Both the position numbers and the translations under genes were made by a program. From Helicobacter cappadocius (GTDB lineage Bacteria > Campylobacterota > Campylobacteria > Campylobacterales > Helicobacteraceae), in assembly GCF_030688855.1 (NCBI RefSeq), contig NZ_JAUYZK010000009.1, positions 1 through 64,000 of the forward strand: a stretch of DNA of 64,000 nucleotides, given 5' to 3'. Shown here piece after piece: positions 24,818-33,415 of this stretch; positions within the stretch are counted from its first letter, which is position 1; each line of letters opens with the position of its first letter. The notes under the pieces are model-generated. The model did not search any database. It was not told the DNA's origin and saw only the letters and a list, made by a program, of their open reading frames with translations.

Positions 24818-26743
24818 ATGGCATTAGTAAGTTTATTAGGAGTTTGCAAACAATACGATTATAAGGTAATTTTAAAAGATATAAATTTTTCTATCACCAA
24901 GGGAGAGAAGATTGCTATCGTAGGTAAAAATGGGAGCGGGAAATCCACTCTTTTAAAAATCCTAACAAAAGAGATCGAACCTGATGAAGGCGAACGTATT
25001 TTTCAAAACAACATAAAAATCTTAAGTCTGCCTCAAAATCCTATTTTTGACCCTCTGATGAGCGTCAGAGATGTTTGTGAAGAAAGCTTAGCAGAACTCA
25101 GAGATGCCCATAAACGTCTTGAATTTTTAAACACTCAAGAAAGCACCAAAGATATGCTAGAAGAGCAAGGAGCAATCATAAGCTTTATAGAAGAGCATCA
25201 CGGATGGGATATGGATAGCAAAGTAGATGAAATCCTGCAAAGATTTGATCTAGAAAATATCGCAGATAGATTGGCTAATACCTTAAGTGGAGGGGAACAA
25301 AAACGTCTTGCTCTATCTGTAATGCTTCTAAAAAGTGCTGATATTTTGATATTAGATGAGCCAACCAATCATCTTGATGTGCAAATGGTTGAATTTCTTG
25401 AAGAAATGATTTCTTCTCTTACTTGTTCTGTTGTATTTATAAGCCACGATAGATACTTCATAGAAAGTCTTGCTCATAGAGTCGTAGAAATTGATGATGG
25501 GAAGCTTTTAAGCTTTCAAGGGGGTTATAGCAATTATCTACAAAAAAAAGAAGAGATATTAAACACTCTTTCTAAAGAACACGAACATCTGCTTAAACTT
25601 TTAAAATCTGAGGAAGAATGGCTACATAGAGGAGTCCAGGGTAGAAGGAAACGCAATGAAGGTCGAAAAGCAAGAGTGCTAGAAATGCGAAAAAATGCCA
25701 AAGCAAATCCTTCTATTATCAAAAAAATGCGCCTTGAACTTCAAAGAGAACAAAAACATTTCAATAGAGATGAAGGAAAAAACACTAAAAAAATGCTCTT
25801 TGAATGCGAAAAAATCAATAAAAAAATTGCGGATAAAGTTCTTATTTCTGATTTAAGCTTAAGAATCTTACAGAGAGATAAAATTGCTATCGTAGGTAAA
25901 AATGGGAGCGGGAAATCCACTCTTTTAAAAATCTTTTTAAATCAAATTTCTCAAGATAGTGGCATTATTAAACGAGGGGATATTACAATCGGATATTTTG
26001 ATCAACAAAGAAAAATGTTAGATGAGGATAAAAACCTCTTAGAAACTTTTTGTCCTAACGGAGGAGATCATATTGAAGTAAAAGGGAAAAATATTCACGT
26101 TTTTGGGTATTTGAAAAACTTCTTATTTCCAAAAGAATTTTTAGACAAAAAAATATCCTATTTGAGTGGAGGAGAAAAAAATCGTGTTGCACTTGCATTG
26201 TTATTTGCAAAAAAATATGATTGTCTGATATTAGATGAACCTACCAATGATTTAGATATTGCAACCATCAATGTTCTTGAAGAATATCTACAAAATTTTG
26301 ATGGAGCAGTCATTTTTGTAAGCCATGATAGATATTTTGTAGATAAAATTGCTCACAAACTTTTGGTTTTCAAGGGAAATGGAATATGTGAAGAAAGCTA
26401 TATGCAATACACAGAATACTTGGATATTCAAAAAGAACTTGATGAATATGATATTTTAGAACTTGATTTAAAAGACAACCAAAAAAATGAAAAAATCAAG
26501 AAAAATACGAAATTAAGCTATAAAGAAGCAATGGAATTAGAATTTTTACCTAGTGAAATAGAGAAACTAGAAAAAATTATTAAGTCTTTAGAGTTAGAAT
26601 TAGAAGATCCCAATATATATGAAAAAAAGGGAATTGCAACCATCGCAAAAGAAATGCAAGAAACTCAAAAAGAACTTGAAAGTAAGCTAGAGAAATATTT
26701 CTTTTTGGAAGAAAAACATCATATCTTAACTCAAGGAAATTAG
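24818..26743 (+). CDS. uup: ABC-F family ATPase Uup
   Basis: I take the ATG at 24818 (MALVSLLGVCKQYDYKVIL), which follows an ACAGGGA site and lies downstream of a promoter, giving 641 residues. Two ABC cassettes carry IAIVGKNGSGKSTLLKI twice (near residues 32 and 356), LSGGEQKRLAL and LSGGEKNRVAL, and LDEPTNHLDV and LDEPTNDLDI. The Uup hallmark linker GVQGRRKRNEGRKARV lies near 270. The C-terminal roughly 95 residues form the Uup coiled coil (KLSYKEAMELEFLPSEIEKL). Uup proteins bind ribosomes and branched DNA and affect transposon excision in E. coli. The two Walker A regions share 51 identical bases. Confidence 0.9.
   Translation: MALVSLLGVCKQYDYKVILKDINFSITKGEKIAIVGKNGSGKSTLLKILTKEIEPDEGERIFQNNIKILSLPQNPIFDPLMSVRDVCEESLAELRDAHKRLEFLNTQESTKDMLEEQGAIISFIEEHHGWDMDSKVDEILQRFDLENIADRLANTLSGGEQKRLALSVMLLKSADILILDEPTNHLDVQMVEFLEEMISSLTCSVVFISHDRYFIESLAHRVVEIDDGKLLSFQGGYSNYLQKKEEILNTLSKEHEHLLKLLKSEEEWLHRGVQGRRKRNEGRKARVLEMRKNAKANPSIIKKMRLELQREQKHFNRDEGKNTKKMLFECEKINKKIADKVLISDLSLRILQRDKIAIVGKNGSGKSTLLKIFLNQISQDSGIIKRGDITIGYFDQQRKMLDEDKNLLETFCPNGGDHIEVKGKNIHVFGYLKNFLFPKEFLDKKISYLSGGEKNRVALALLFAKKYDCLILDEPTNDLDIATINVLEEYLQNFDGAVIFVSHDRYFVDKIAHKLLVFKGNGICEESYMQYTEYLDIQKELDEYDILELDLKDNQKNEKIKKNTKLSYKEAMELEFLPSEIEKLEKIIKSLELELEDPNIYEKKGIATIAKEMQETQKELESKLEKYFFLEEKHHILTQGN
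24911..24961 (+). repeat. 51-bp perfect intragenic repeat in uup, copy 1 (first Walker A)
   Basis: This stretch encodes IAIVGKNGSGKSTLLKI and is identical, including every third base, to 25883-25933. The sequence on either side differs. Confidence 0.95.
25883..25933 (+). repeat. 51-bp perfect intragenic repeat in uup, copy 2 (second Walker A)
   Basis: This is identical to 24911-24961, and 972 bp downstream in the same frame. Identity of synonymous positions points to recent homogenisation rather than protein-level selection alone. Confidence 0.95.
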
Positions 26744-26855
26744 CCCAAAAAATACAAAATCATAAATATTGATTGTGTTTGTTTTATTGTTAAGGTAATT
26801 TTGATTATCATATGTTGATTTAGGTTGCAACAATAGGAATTTAAAAGGAGACAAG

Positions 26856-29417
26856 ATGCAAAAGTTTATTATTGATTACAAACAAGCTCAAGAAAATAGA
26901 GAAAAAGAAGGTATTCCACCCCTTCCTTTAAATGCAGACGAAGTAACAAATGTGATTGAAATACTCACAAATACAGCTTCAAGCAAAGAGGAGAAACTTT
27001 TTGTAAAAGAGTTATTAATCCATAGAGTAAGTCCAGGAGTAGATGAAGGTGCAAAAGTAAAGGCAGAATTTTTAGGAAAAATTTCAAAAGGCGAATTGAA
27101 ATGTGATGAATTTTCAAGTCTTGAAGCTATAAAATATCTAGGCACAATGCTAGGTGGCTATAATGTAAAATATTTAGTAGAAGGAATTTCTCATGCAAAT
27201 AAAGAGATCGCTCAAGAATCTGCAAATGCCTTGAAACATACGCTACTTGTATATGACAGTTTTGATGAAGTTGCAAAACTAAGCAAAAACAATGATTTAG
27301 CAAAAGAAGTCATCCAATCTTGGGCAAATGCAGAGTGGTTTTTAAACAAACCAGCTTTAAATGAAATGATAGAAATGTGTGTGTTAAAAATTGATGGGGA
27401 AACAAATACTGATGATCTAAGCCCCGCAAGTGACGCATTTACCAGAAGCGATATTCCGCTTCACGCTAAAGCAATGTTGAAAAATCGAATAGACAATTAT
27501 GAAAAACGTCTCACAGATATCAAATCCAAAGGTATTCCAGTTGCATATGTTGGAGATGTTGTAGGAACAGGAAGCTCAAGAAAATCAGCCTGTAATTCGA
27601 TTATGTGGCATTTTGGCAATGAAATTCCTTATGTGCCAAATAAAAAAACAGGGGGGATTGTCATTGGCGGAGTCATCGCTCCAATATTTTTTAACACTTG
27701 TGAAGACAGCGGATCGTTACCTATTATTGCAGATGTAAAAGATCTTAAAGAAGGCGATATTATCAAAATCTATCCTTACAAAGGAATAATCGAAAAAAAT
27801 GGTTCTGTTGTGAGTAAATTCACTCTCACTCCAAATACTATTGTAGATGAAATAAGAGCAGGAGGAAGGATACCGCTTATTATAGGAAGAGGTTTGACAA
27901 ACAAAGCAAGAAAATTTCTAGGACTTGGCGAATCTGATATTTTTGCAAAACCAGAAATCCCCAAAGATACAGGAAAAGGTTTCACATTAGCACAAAAAAT
28001 CGTGGGAAGAGCATGTGGGGTTGAGGGTGTCAGACCGGGAACTTATTGTGAACCAATCGCAACAACTGTAGGAAGTCAAGACACTACAGGAGCAATGACT
28101 AGAGACGAAGTCAAAGAATTAGCGAGTTTGAATTTCAGTGCCGATTTTGTACTCCAAAGTTTCTGCCATACAGCTGCCTATCCAAAACCTGCCGACGTAA
28201 GCTTACAGGCAACTTTACCTAGTTTTATGACAACTAGAGGAGGAGTGGCTTTACGTCCAAAAGATGGGGTCATACATTCTTGGCTCAATCGCATGTGTCT
28301 TCCTGATACACTAGGAACAGGAGGAGATAGCCATACAAGATTTCCCATAGGGGTCAGTTTTCCTGCTGGTAGCGGACTTGTTGCTTTTGCAGCGGTAACA
28401 GGCTCTATGCCGCTAAATATGCCAGAGTCCGTACTAGTCCGTTTCAAGGGCAAACTCAATCCGGGCATTACTCTTAGAGATTTGGTAAATGCGATACCCT
28501 ATTACGCAATAAAACAAGGTTTGATGACGGTAGAAAAAAAGGGTAAAAAAAATATTTTCAATGGTAGAATATTGGAAATTGAAGGTCTAGAAGATATTAA
28601 AGTGGAACAAGCTTTTGAACTCAGCGATGCAAGTGCTGAAAGAAGTGCTGCTGCTTGTAGTATTTTATTAAATAAAGAGCCTATCATTGAATATCTTAAA
28701 TCCAACATTGAGCTAATTGAAAAAATGATCGAAAATGGGTATGAAAATGCCACTACATTGAAACGTAGAGCTGATAAAATGCGCGAGTGGATAAAAAATC
28801 CTACCTTGCTTCAACCTGACAAAGATGCTGAATATGCAGCGATTATTGAAATTGATTTAGCAGATGTAAAAGAACCTATTTTGGCATGTCCAAACGATCC
28901 AGATGATGTTGCTACACTCACTGAAATTTTGAGCAACTCTAAAAGACCTCATCATATCGATGAAGTATTTGTCGGTAGTTGTATGACAAATATCGGTCAT
29001 TTTAGAGCCTTTGGAGAGATCGTAAAAGGTGCAGGACAATCTCCAACACGCGTCTGGATTGCACCTCCTACAAAAATGGATGAAAAACAACTTAGCAAAG
29101 AGGGTTATCTCTCAGTATTTGGTGCTGCAGGAGCGAGAGTAGAAATACCCGGATGTAGCCTATGCATGGGAAATCAAGCTAGAGTAAAAGACAACGCGGT
29201 TGTATTTTCAACTTCTACGAGAAATTTTGACAATCGTATGGGTAAGGGTGCTCAAGTATATTTGGGAAGTGCAGAACTTGGGGCTGTATGTGCATTACTT
29301 GGAAGACTTCCTAGCAAAGAAGAATATATGCAATTAGTCCCAGAAAAACTAGGTGGTAAAAAAGAAAATATCTATAAGTATTTAAATTTCAATTTGATGG
29401 AAAATTTCAGCTTATAG
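26856..29417 (+). CDS. acnB: Bifunctional aconitate hydratase 2 / 2-methylisocitrate dehydratase
   Basis: AcnB isomerises citrate to isocitrate in the TCA cycle, with a [4Fe-4S] cluster in the cytoplasm. The 853-residue protein has the AcnB order: an N-terminal HEAT-like domain (about 1-160), the swivelling domain (near 165-375; [37 protein letters not shown]), and the catalytic domains. [16 protein letters not shown] lies near 485. Cluster cysteines occur in [22 protein letters not shown] and [10 protein letters not shown]. AcnB apoproteins also bind mRNA when iron is low, and a similar role is possible here. A strong AAAGGAGA site precedes the ATG, and a clear terminator follows. Confidence 0.96.
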   Translation: MQKFIIDYKQAQENREKEGIPPLPLNADEVTNVIEILTNTASSKEEKLFVKELLIHRVSPGVDEGAKVKAEFLGKISKGELKCDEFSSLEAIKYLGTMLGGYNVKYLVEGISHANKEIAQESANALKHTLLVYDSFDEVAKLSKNNDLAKEVIQSWANAEWFLNKPALNEMIEMCVLKIDGETNTDDLSPASDAFTRSDIPLHAKAMLKNRIDNYEKRLTDIKSKGIPVAYVGDVVGTGSSRKSACNSIMWHFGNEIPYVPNKKTGGIVIGGVIAPIFFNTCEDSGSLPIIADVKDLKEGDIIKIYPYKGIIEKNGSVVSKFTLTPNTIVDEIRAGGRIPLIIGRGLTNKARKFLGLGESDIFAKPEIPKDTGKGFTLAQKIVGRACGVEGVRPGTYCEPIATTVGSQDTTGAMTRDEVKELASLNFSADFVLQSFCHTAAYPKPADVSLQATLPSFMTTRGGVALRPKDGVIHSWLNRMCLPDTLGTGGDSHTRFPIGVSFPAGSGLVAFAAVTGSMPLNMPESVLVRFKGKLNPGITLRDLVNAIPYYAIKQGLMTVEKKGKKNIFNGRILEIEGLEDIKVEQAFELSDASAERSAAACSILLNKEPIIEYLKSNIELIEKMIENGYENATTLKRRADKMREWIKNPTLLQPDKDAEYAAIIEIDLADVKEPILACPNDPDDVATLTEILSNSKRPHHIDEVFVGSCMTNIGHFRAFGEIVKGAGQSPTRVWIAPPTKMDEKQLSKEGYLSVFGAAGARVEIPGCSLCMGNQARVKDNAVVFSTSTRNFDNRMGKGAQVYLGSAELGAVCALLGRLPSKEEYMQLVPEKLGGKKENIYKYLNFNLMENFSL

Positions 29418-29443
29418 TAGGTGTTGCCAAGAAAATAAAAAAT

Positions 29444-29489
29444 AGGAGTATATCTTAGAAAAACATGCTTTCTAAGATATTTTTCTCCT
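29444..29489 (+). terminator. Rho-independent terminator of acnB
   Basis: A perfect 12-bp stem (ATATCTTAGAAA at 29450-29461 and TTTCTAAGATAT at 29469-29480) encloses a 7-base loop and is followed by TTTT. Further AGGAG/CTCCT pairing extends the stem. It sits 33 bp after the acnB stop and separates acnB from the Crp/Fnr gene. Confidence 0.8.
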
Positions 29490-29533
29490 CTTCAATTTAA
29501 AATCGTAAATCTTCTAAATAGAAGGGGGAAGAT

Positions 29534-30199
29534 TTGATTGAAAAACTAAAATTGCTATCTTTATTTGTCGATATAGACGATAATACACTGGGGAAAATTT
29601 GCGATTTTAGCAAAATTAAAACCTATGAAAAAGATTTTGTTTTATTCTATGAGGGACAGGTTATCGATAACCTTTTATTTTTACTCAATGGATCTGTAGA
29701 TATTTATAAATTTGATCGCTTTGGTAATAAAAAATACCTTTATAATATTGACTCTATGCAAGAAAATCAAGACAATCTTTTGCTCATAAATCATATCGAT
29801 TTTCGAGAGATTAAGACATTTGGCAATGCTTGTATTTATGAAAAAAGCGACATTTTGAATATAGATTGCAAAAAACTCATCCACCTTGCAAGGCAAAACA
29901 CAAATTTATTTTCTAATCTATGCAGACAAATCATTTTAAAAAATCAAAAACTAGATGAAGTTATCAATCGTGATATTATTTTTGATGCTATCGCTAAATT
30001 AGCATATACATTGGACAAAAATCTTTATCGCTTCAATTTGATGCAACGTCAAGAAATTGCTTATCGGCTCAATATTCAACCCGAGACGCTCTCAAGAATT
30101 TTGAAAAAACTCAAGCAAGATCGCATTATAGAATCCGATGAAAATAGCGAAATCAAGGTAATAGACAAAAAGAGTCTGCAAGAAATTTATAAAATTTGA
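29534..30199 (+). CDS. Crp/Fnr-family transcriptional regulator
   Basis: This 221-residue regulator has an N-terminal cyclic-nucleotide-binding-like jelly roll (about 1-120; KDFVLFYEGQVIDNLLFLLNGSVDIY). The C-terminal winged helix-turn-helix is near 155-205 (QEIAYRLNIQPETLSRILKK). It starts with TTG, supported by an ideal GAAGGGGGAA ribosome site and no nearby ATG in frame. The Fnr N-terminal cysteine cluster is absent, so it is not a classical oxygen-sensing Fnr; the ligand is unknown. The next gene, a PilJ-domain membrane sensor, starts 12 bp after the stop, suggesting that the two act on the same signal. NssR of Campylobacter, a nitrosative-stress regulator, is a possible relative. Confidence 0.82.
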   Translation: MIEKLKLLSLFVDIDDNTLGKICDFSKIKTYEKDFVLFYEGQVIDNLLFLLNGSVDIYKFDRFGNKKYLYNIDSMQENQDNLLLINHIDFREIKTFGNACIYEKSDILNIDCKKLIHLARQNTNLFSNLCRQIILKNQKLDEVINRDIIFDAIAKLAYTLDKNLYRFNLMQRQEIAYRLNIQPETLSRILKKLKQDRIIESDENSEIKVIDKKSLQEIYKI

Positions 30200-30211
30200 A
30201 CAGGAATACAA

Positions 30212-31588
30212 ATGAACTTTACTTTTAAAAATCCCATATCTTCAAGGTTATCAGCAATCGTGGGAATTACCTTTGTGGTAGTTCTTATTGTGATGATTTT
30301 AAATATCTATTTAAATAAAGCCAATATTTCACTTACTAGAGTTTTGAGTAATCTTAGCCTTCAAATCAATCTAACCCAATCAATCACCAAAGATATATTT
30401 TTAGGAAACTATCAAAACACCAATGATTTTGAAACTCTCAATCAAAAATCTAGTGATTTTGAAGAAAAATTTAACACTCTTTATTACCAAGATAGAACTT
30501 ACAAAATGTTTTGGTTAGACGAAAAATATATCAAAAAAATACTCGAACAAATGCAGGAGCAACTGCAAAAATTTAATAGCAATGTAAGAACTTATGAATT
30601 TGCAAGAAAAAATCTATACAAAAATAGAAATTTTTTATACTCAAACAATGAAAAGCTCTTAGATATAAGTGATGATGTTGTTAAAAAAATGATCGGGGCA
30701 AAAATAAGCCAGGAAGAGATAAACGAAGCAGGCAAACAAAGAACGCTTAGCCAAAAAATTCCCTATCAACTTACTTTATATACAATCAAAAATCAAAAAG
30801 ATGCTTATGAAGAATTTTTGAAATCTTTTGAAAAATATAATTCTACTATCCTTGGTTTTTATACTAACCCTACTTATAAAGGTAACAAAGAACTCCTCAA
30901 AGCTATCAAATTTAATTATGACTTTTGGCAAAAATATGCCTTTAATGTGCGAGAAATCATAGCCAACCATAACATCTTATCTGATTCTTTATCTGAAATT
31001 AATGACAATGGGATACTCCTAACACAAAATCTAAAAAAACTTTATAGTATTTATGACAAGACGCTCAGTCAAACTGAATATCTATTCAATATCTTTCAAT
31101 ATATAGCTACAATGATTGTTTTATTTGTAATTTTTGGCTTGATATTCACGACGATTTGGACAAAAAAGCAAATTACAAACTTCCTAAAGTATTCAAAAAA
31201 TCTAAATGAAAATAGCCTAATAAATCTTCCAATACGAGAAGATACAGAACTTGCTCAAGCAAGTAGAAATATCAATGACTTTATCAGTCGCATTCAAAAA
31301 ACAAAAGAAAGCTCTATCTTGGCAAAAAAAATCGGAGAACAAATCCATAATGACATAATGGAAATCAACTCAGATATCAAAGAGTATTTAGATGAAAAAA
31401 AATTTAGCCAAGAGGATAGAGAAAAAATTCGAAAAGAAATTGGGATAAGTGAATATATAGCGATTCAATCTAGCGATGAACTCATCAATATCGCTAAAAA
31501 GCTCGACAAGCTAAGTGATTCTATCGACAAATCTATTGATATCTATACAAATTGTCTCACTTGCAAAAAAAATAGTGAATTATTTTAA
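30212..31588 (+). CDS. Membrane sensor with PilJ/NarX-type periplasmic domain and HAMP-like region, no output domain
   Basis: This 458-residue protein has helices at about residues 16-35 (IVGITFVVVLIVMILNIYL) and 291-310 (FQYIATMIVLFVIFGLIF), flanking a periplasmic helical domain. The P-box-like segment EAGKQRTLSQKIPYQLTLY (near 172-190) is characteristic of PilJ/NarX-type sensor domains. In NarX this segment binds nitrate and nitrite. After helix 2 a HAMP-like stretch (KKQITNFLKYSKNLNENSLI) and about 100 helical residues follow. No histidine kinase, chemotaxis hairpin or cyclase domain is visible. The end has a CLTCKKN motif. Co-expression with the Crp/Fnr regulator (12-bp gap) suggests a joint signalling unit of unknown mechanism. 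Confidence 0.72.
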   Translation: MNFTFKNPISSRLSAIVGITFVVVLIVMILNIYLNKANISLTRVLSNLSLQINLTQSITKDIFLGNYQNTNDFETLNQKSSDFEEKFNTLYYQDRTYKMFWLDEKYIKKILEQMQEQLQKFNSNVRTYEFARKNLYKNRNFLYSNNEKLLDISDDVVKKMIGAKISQEEINEAGKQRTLSQKIPYQLTLYTIKNQKDAYEEFLKSFEKYNSTILGFYTNPTYKGNKELLKAIKFNYDFWQKYAFNVREIIANHNILSDSLSEINDNGILLTQNLKKLYSIYDKTLSQTEYLFNIFQYIATMIVLFVIFGLIFTTIWTKKQITNFLKYSKNLNENSLINLPIREDTELAQASRNINDFISRIQKTKESSILAKKIGEQIHNDIMEINSDIKEYLDEKKFSQEDREKIRKEIGISEYIAIQSSDELINIAKKLDKLSDSIDKSIDIYTNCLTCKKNSELF

Positions 31589-31625
31589 ATGTCAAATAAA
31601 AAGCAAAGTTCAAGGCATTTTCTAA

Positions 31626-31631
31626 TATAAT
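31626..31631 (+). promoter_or_regulatory. Promoter -10 of sppA
   Basis: A consensus TATAAT in the context TTCTAATATAATC lies 48 bases upstream of the sppA ATG, in the 90-bp gap after the sensor gene. Confidence 0.5.
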
Positions 31632-31678
31632 CACGAAATATAGTGTGTAATTTTGATACTCTGAATTAAAGGAAATTA

Positions 31679-32545
31679 ATGATAAAAAAAATTTTTAATC
31701 TTATTGTCGTGCCATTAGATTTTATTACAAAATATTTCAAAGCAATGGTATTTTTATTGATTGTTGTTATTTTAATAATATCAGTAATACCTAATTCTTC
31801 AAGCATTAATTCCCCCAATCTTGCAAAAATTTATTTGCAAGGTCCCATTATTGATAGCGAAGGAATCAGGACTCAAATTGATAAAATTTTAGCTACTCCT
31901 AGCATTAAAGGAGTTCTTCTTATCATCAACTCACCTGGTGGAGCTGTGAGTGCAAGTGTAGAAATTAGCGATATGATAGCTGATCTCAAACAAAAAATGC
32001 CTGTAATAGCATACGTACAAGGAGCTATGGCAAGTGGAAGTTACTATGCAGGAATGTATGCAGATAAAATCTATGCAAACAGAGGGGCTTTGATAGGCTC
32101 TATCGGAGTGATTTTTGATGGAGCTAACATCTCAGAACTCGCCAATAAGCTAGGTATTCAAGAACAAGTTATAGCCGCTGGAGAATACAAAGAAATAGGC
32201 ACTTTTATGCGAAAATGGACTCCGCAAGAAAAAGATTTTCTTCAGAAACTCATTAATGAAGAATATGAAATGTTTCTATCTGATGTAGCTGATGCTAGGG
32301 GACTTGATATAAAATCATCTAAAGAGTATGCTGAAGGAAAGGTATTTAGTGCAAAAAAAGCTCTCAAGCTAGGGCTTATTGATACTATTGGAACGCAAAA
32401 TCAAGCCATAGAAATGCTTAAAACTCTCTCTGAAGTCCAACATCCCATTTGGTTAAAAAGAGATAAGTTTGATGCCTACTTAGATAAAATCATCAAAACT
32501 AGCACACGAGTGATGTTGAATGCCTTTACCTACACTCTTAGATAA
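31679..32545 (+). CDS. sppA: Signal peptide peptidase SppA (36K type)
   Basis: SppA degrades cleaved signal peptides in the inner membrane. The 288-residue protein has one N-terminal anchor (about residues 20-39, KAMVFLLIVVILIISVI). The core is a single ClpP/crotonase-like S49 domain. LLIINSPGGAVSASVEI is near 79 and YVQGAMASGSYYAGMYAD near 108, the latter holding the catalytic serine in ASGSYY. The catalytic lysine lies in GEYKEIGTFMRKWT near 170. It is the short, single-domain type, unlike the 67-kDa E. coli enzyme. An AAAGGA site precedes the ATG. purU follows after 11 bp, as in H. pylori (HP1435-HP1434, from memory). Confidence 0.93.
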   Translation: MIKKIFNLIVVPLDFITKYFKAMVFLLIVVILIISVIPNSSSINSPNLAKIYLQGPIIDSEGIRTQIDKILATPSIKGVLLIINSPGGAVSASVEISDMIADLKQKMPVIAYVQGAMASGSYYAGMYADKIYANRGALIGSIGVIFDGANISELANKLGIQEQVIAAGEYKEIGTFMRKWTPQEKDFLQKLINEEYEMFLSDVADARGLDIKSSKEYAEGKVFSAKKALKLGLIDTIGTQNQAIEMLKTLSEVQHPIWLKRDKFDAYLDKIIKTSTRVMLNAFTYTLR

Positions 32546-32556
32546 AAAGGGATTGA

Positions 32557-33387
32557 ATGAAACATACCATATTGATAACCTGTCCAGATATGCAAGGACT
32601 CGTCTTTAATATTTCTTCTATCCTTCTTAAACATGGCCTCAATATAGAACGAAATGACGAATTTGTAGATAAACCAAGCAATCAGTTTTTTATGCGTACT
32701 GTGGTAAATGGAAACACCAATGCCGCTGTATTAAAAGAAAATCTTTGTACTTGTTTGCCATCAGAGGCACAAATCAATGTAATAGAGGAAAAAAAGAAAT
32801 CTATCATCATTCTTTGCACTAAAGAAAATCATTGCTTAGGAGATCTCTTATTGCGTTATGATAGCGGGGAACTTGATGTGAATATTGAAGCTGTCATTAG
32901 TAATCACTCAAACCTCCAAAATCTTGTAGGAAAATTTGGGATTGATTTTTTTCACATCAGCACTGAGGGAATTTCACGAGAAGAACACGAAAAACTTGTG
33001 TTAGAAAAATGTGATGAATTCAATGTGGATTTTTTAGCCTTAGCTAAATATATGCGAATACTATCTCCAAATTTTGTGGAAAAATACAAAAATAAAATCA
33101 TCAATATTCACCACAGTTTTCTACCTGCATTTATTGGTGCAAATCCATATAAACAAGCGTATGAAAGAGGAGTAAAAATTATTGGTGCAACGGCTCATTT
33201 TGTAAATAATCATCTTGATGAAGGTCCTATTATTACTCAAGATATTACGAAAATTGACCATACCTACAGTTGGCAAGATATGCAAAAAGCAGGTAGAGAT
33301 GTTGAAAAAGTCGTCTTCGCTAGAGCAATTGAGCTTGTACTGAATGACAGGGTTTTTATACACGGAAATAAAACTGTTGTTTTTTAA
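32557..33387 (+). CDS. purU: Formyltetrahydrofolate deformylase
   Basis: PurU hydrolyses 10-formyltetrahydrofolate to formate and tetrahydrofolate, balancing the one-carbon pool and supplying formate. The 276 residues include an N-terminal ACT domain (about 1-80; ITCPDMQGLVFNISSILLKH). The C-terminal formyltransferase-like domain has the catalytic INIHHSFLPAFIGANPYKQA near 187, and GATAHFVNNHLDEGPIITQD near 210 with the active-site Asp. The length is normal. The gene converges on dxs with a 28-bp gap in which no terminator hairpin is obvious. Confidence 0.95.
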   Translation: MKHTILITCPDMQGLVFNISSILLKHGLNIERNDEFVDKPSNQFFMRTVVNGNTNAAVLKENLCTCLPSEAQINVIEEKKKSIIILCTKENHCLGDLLLRYDSGELDVNIEAVISNHSNLQNLVGKFGIDFFHISTEGISREEHEKLVLEKCDEFNVDFLALAKYMRILSPNFVEKYKNKIINIHHSFLPAFIGANPYKQAYERGVKIIGATAHFVNNHLDEGPIITQDITKIDHTYSWQDMQKAGRDVEKVVFARAIELVLNDRVFIHGNKTVVF

Positions 33388-33415
33388 CCCCTGTTTGATT
33401 TCTCTTTTAGATTTT

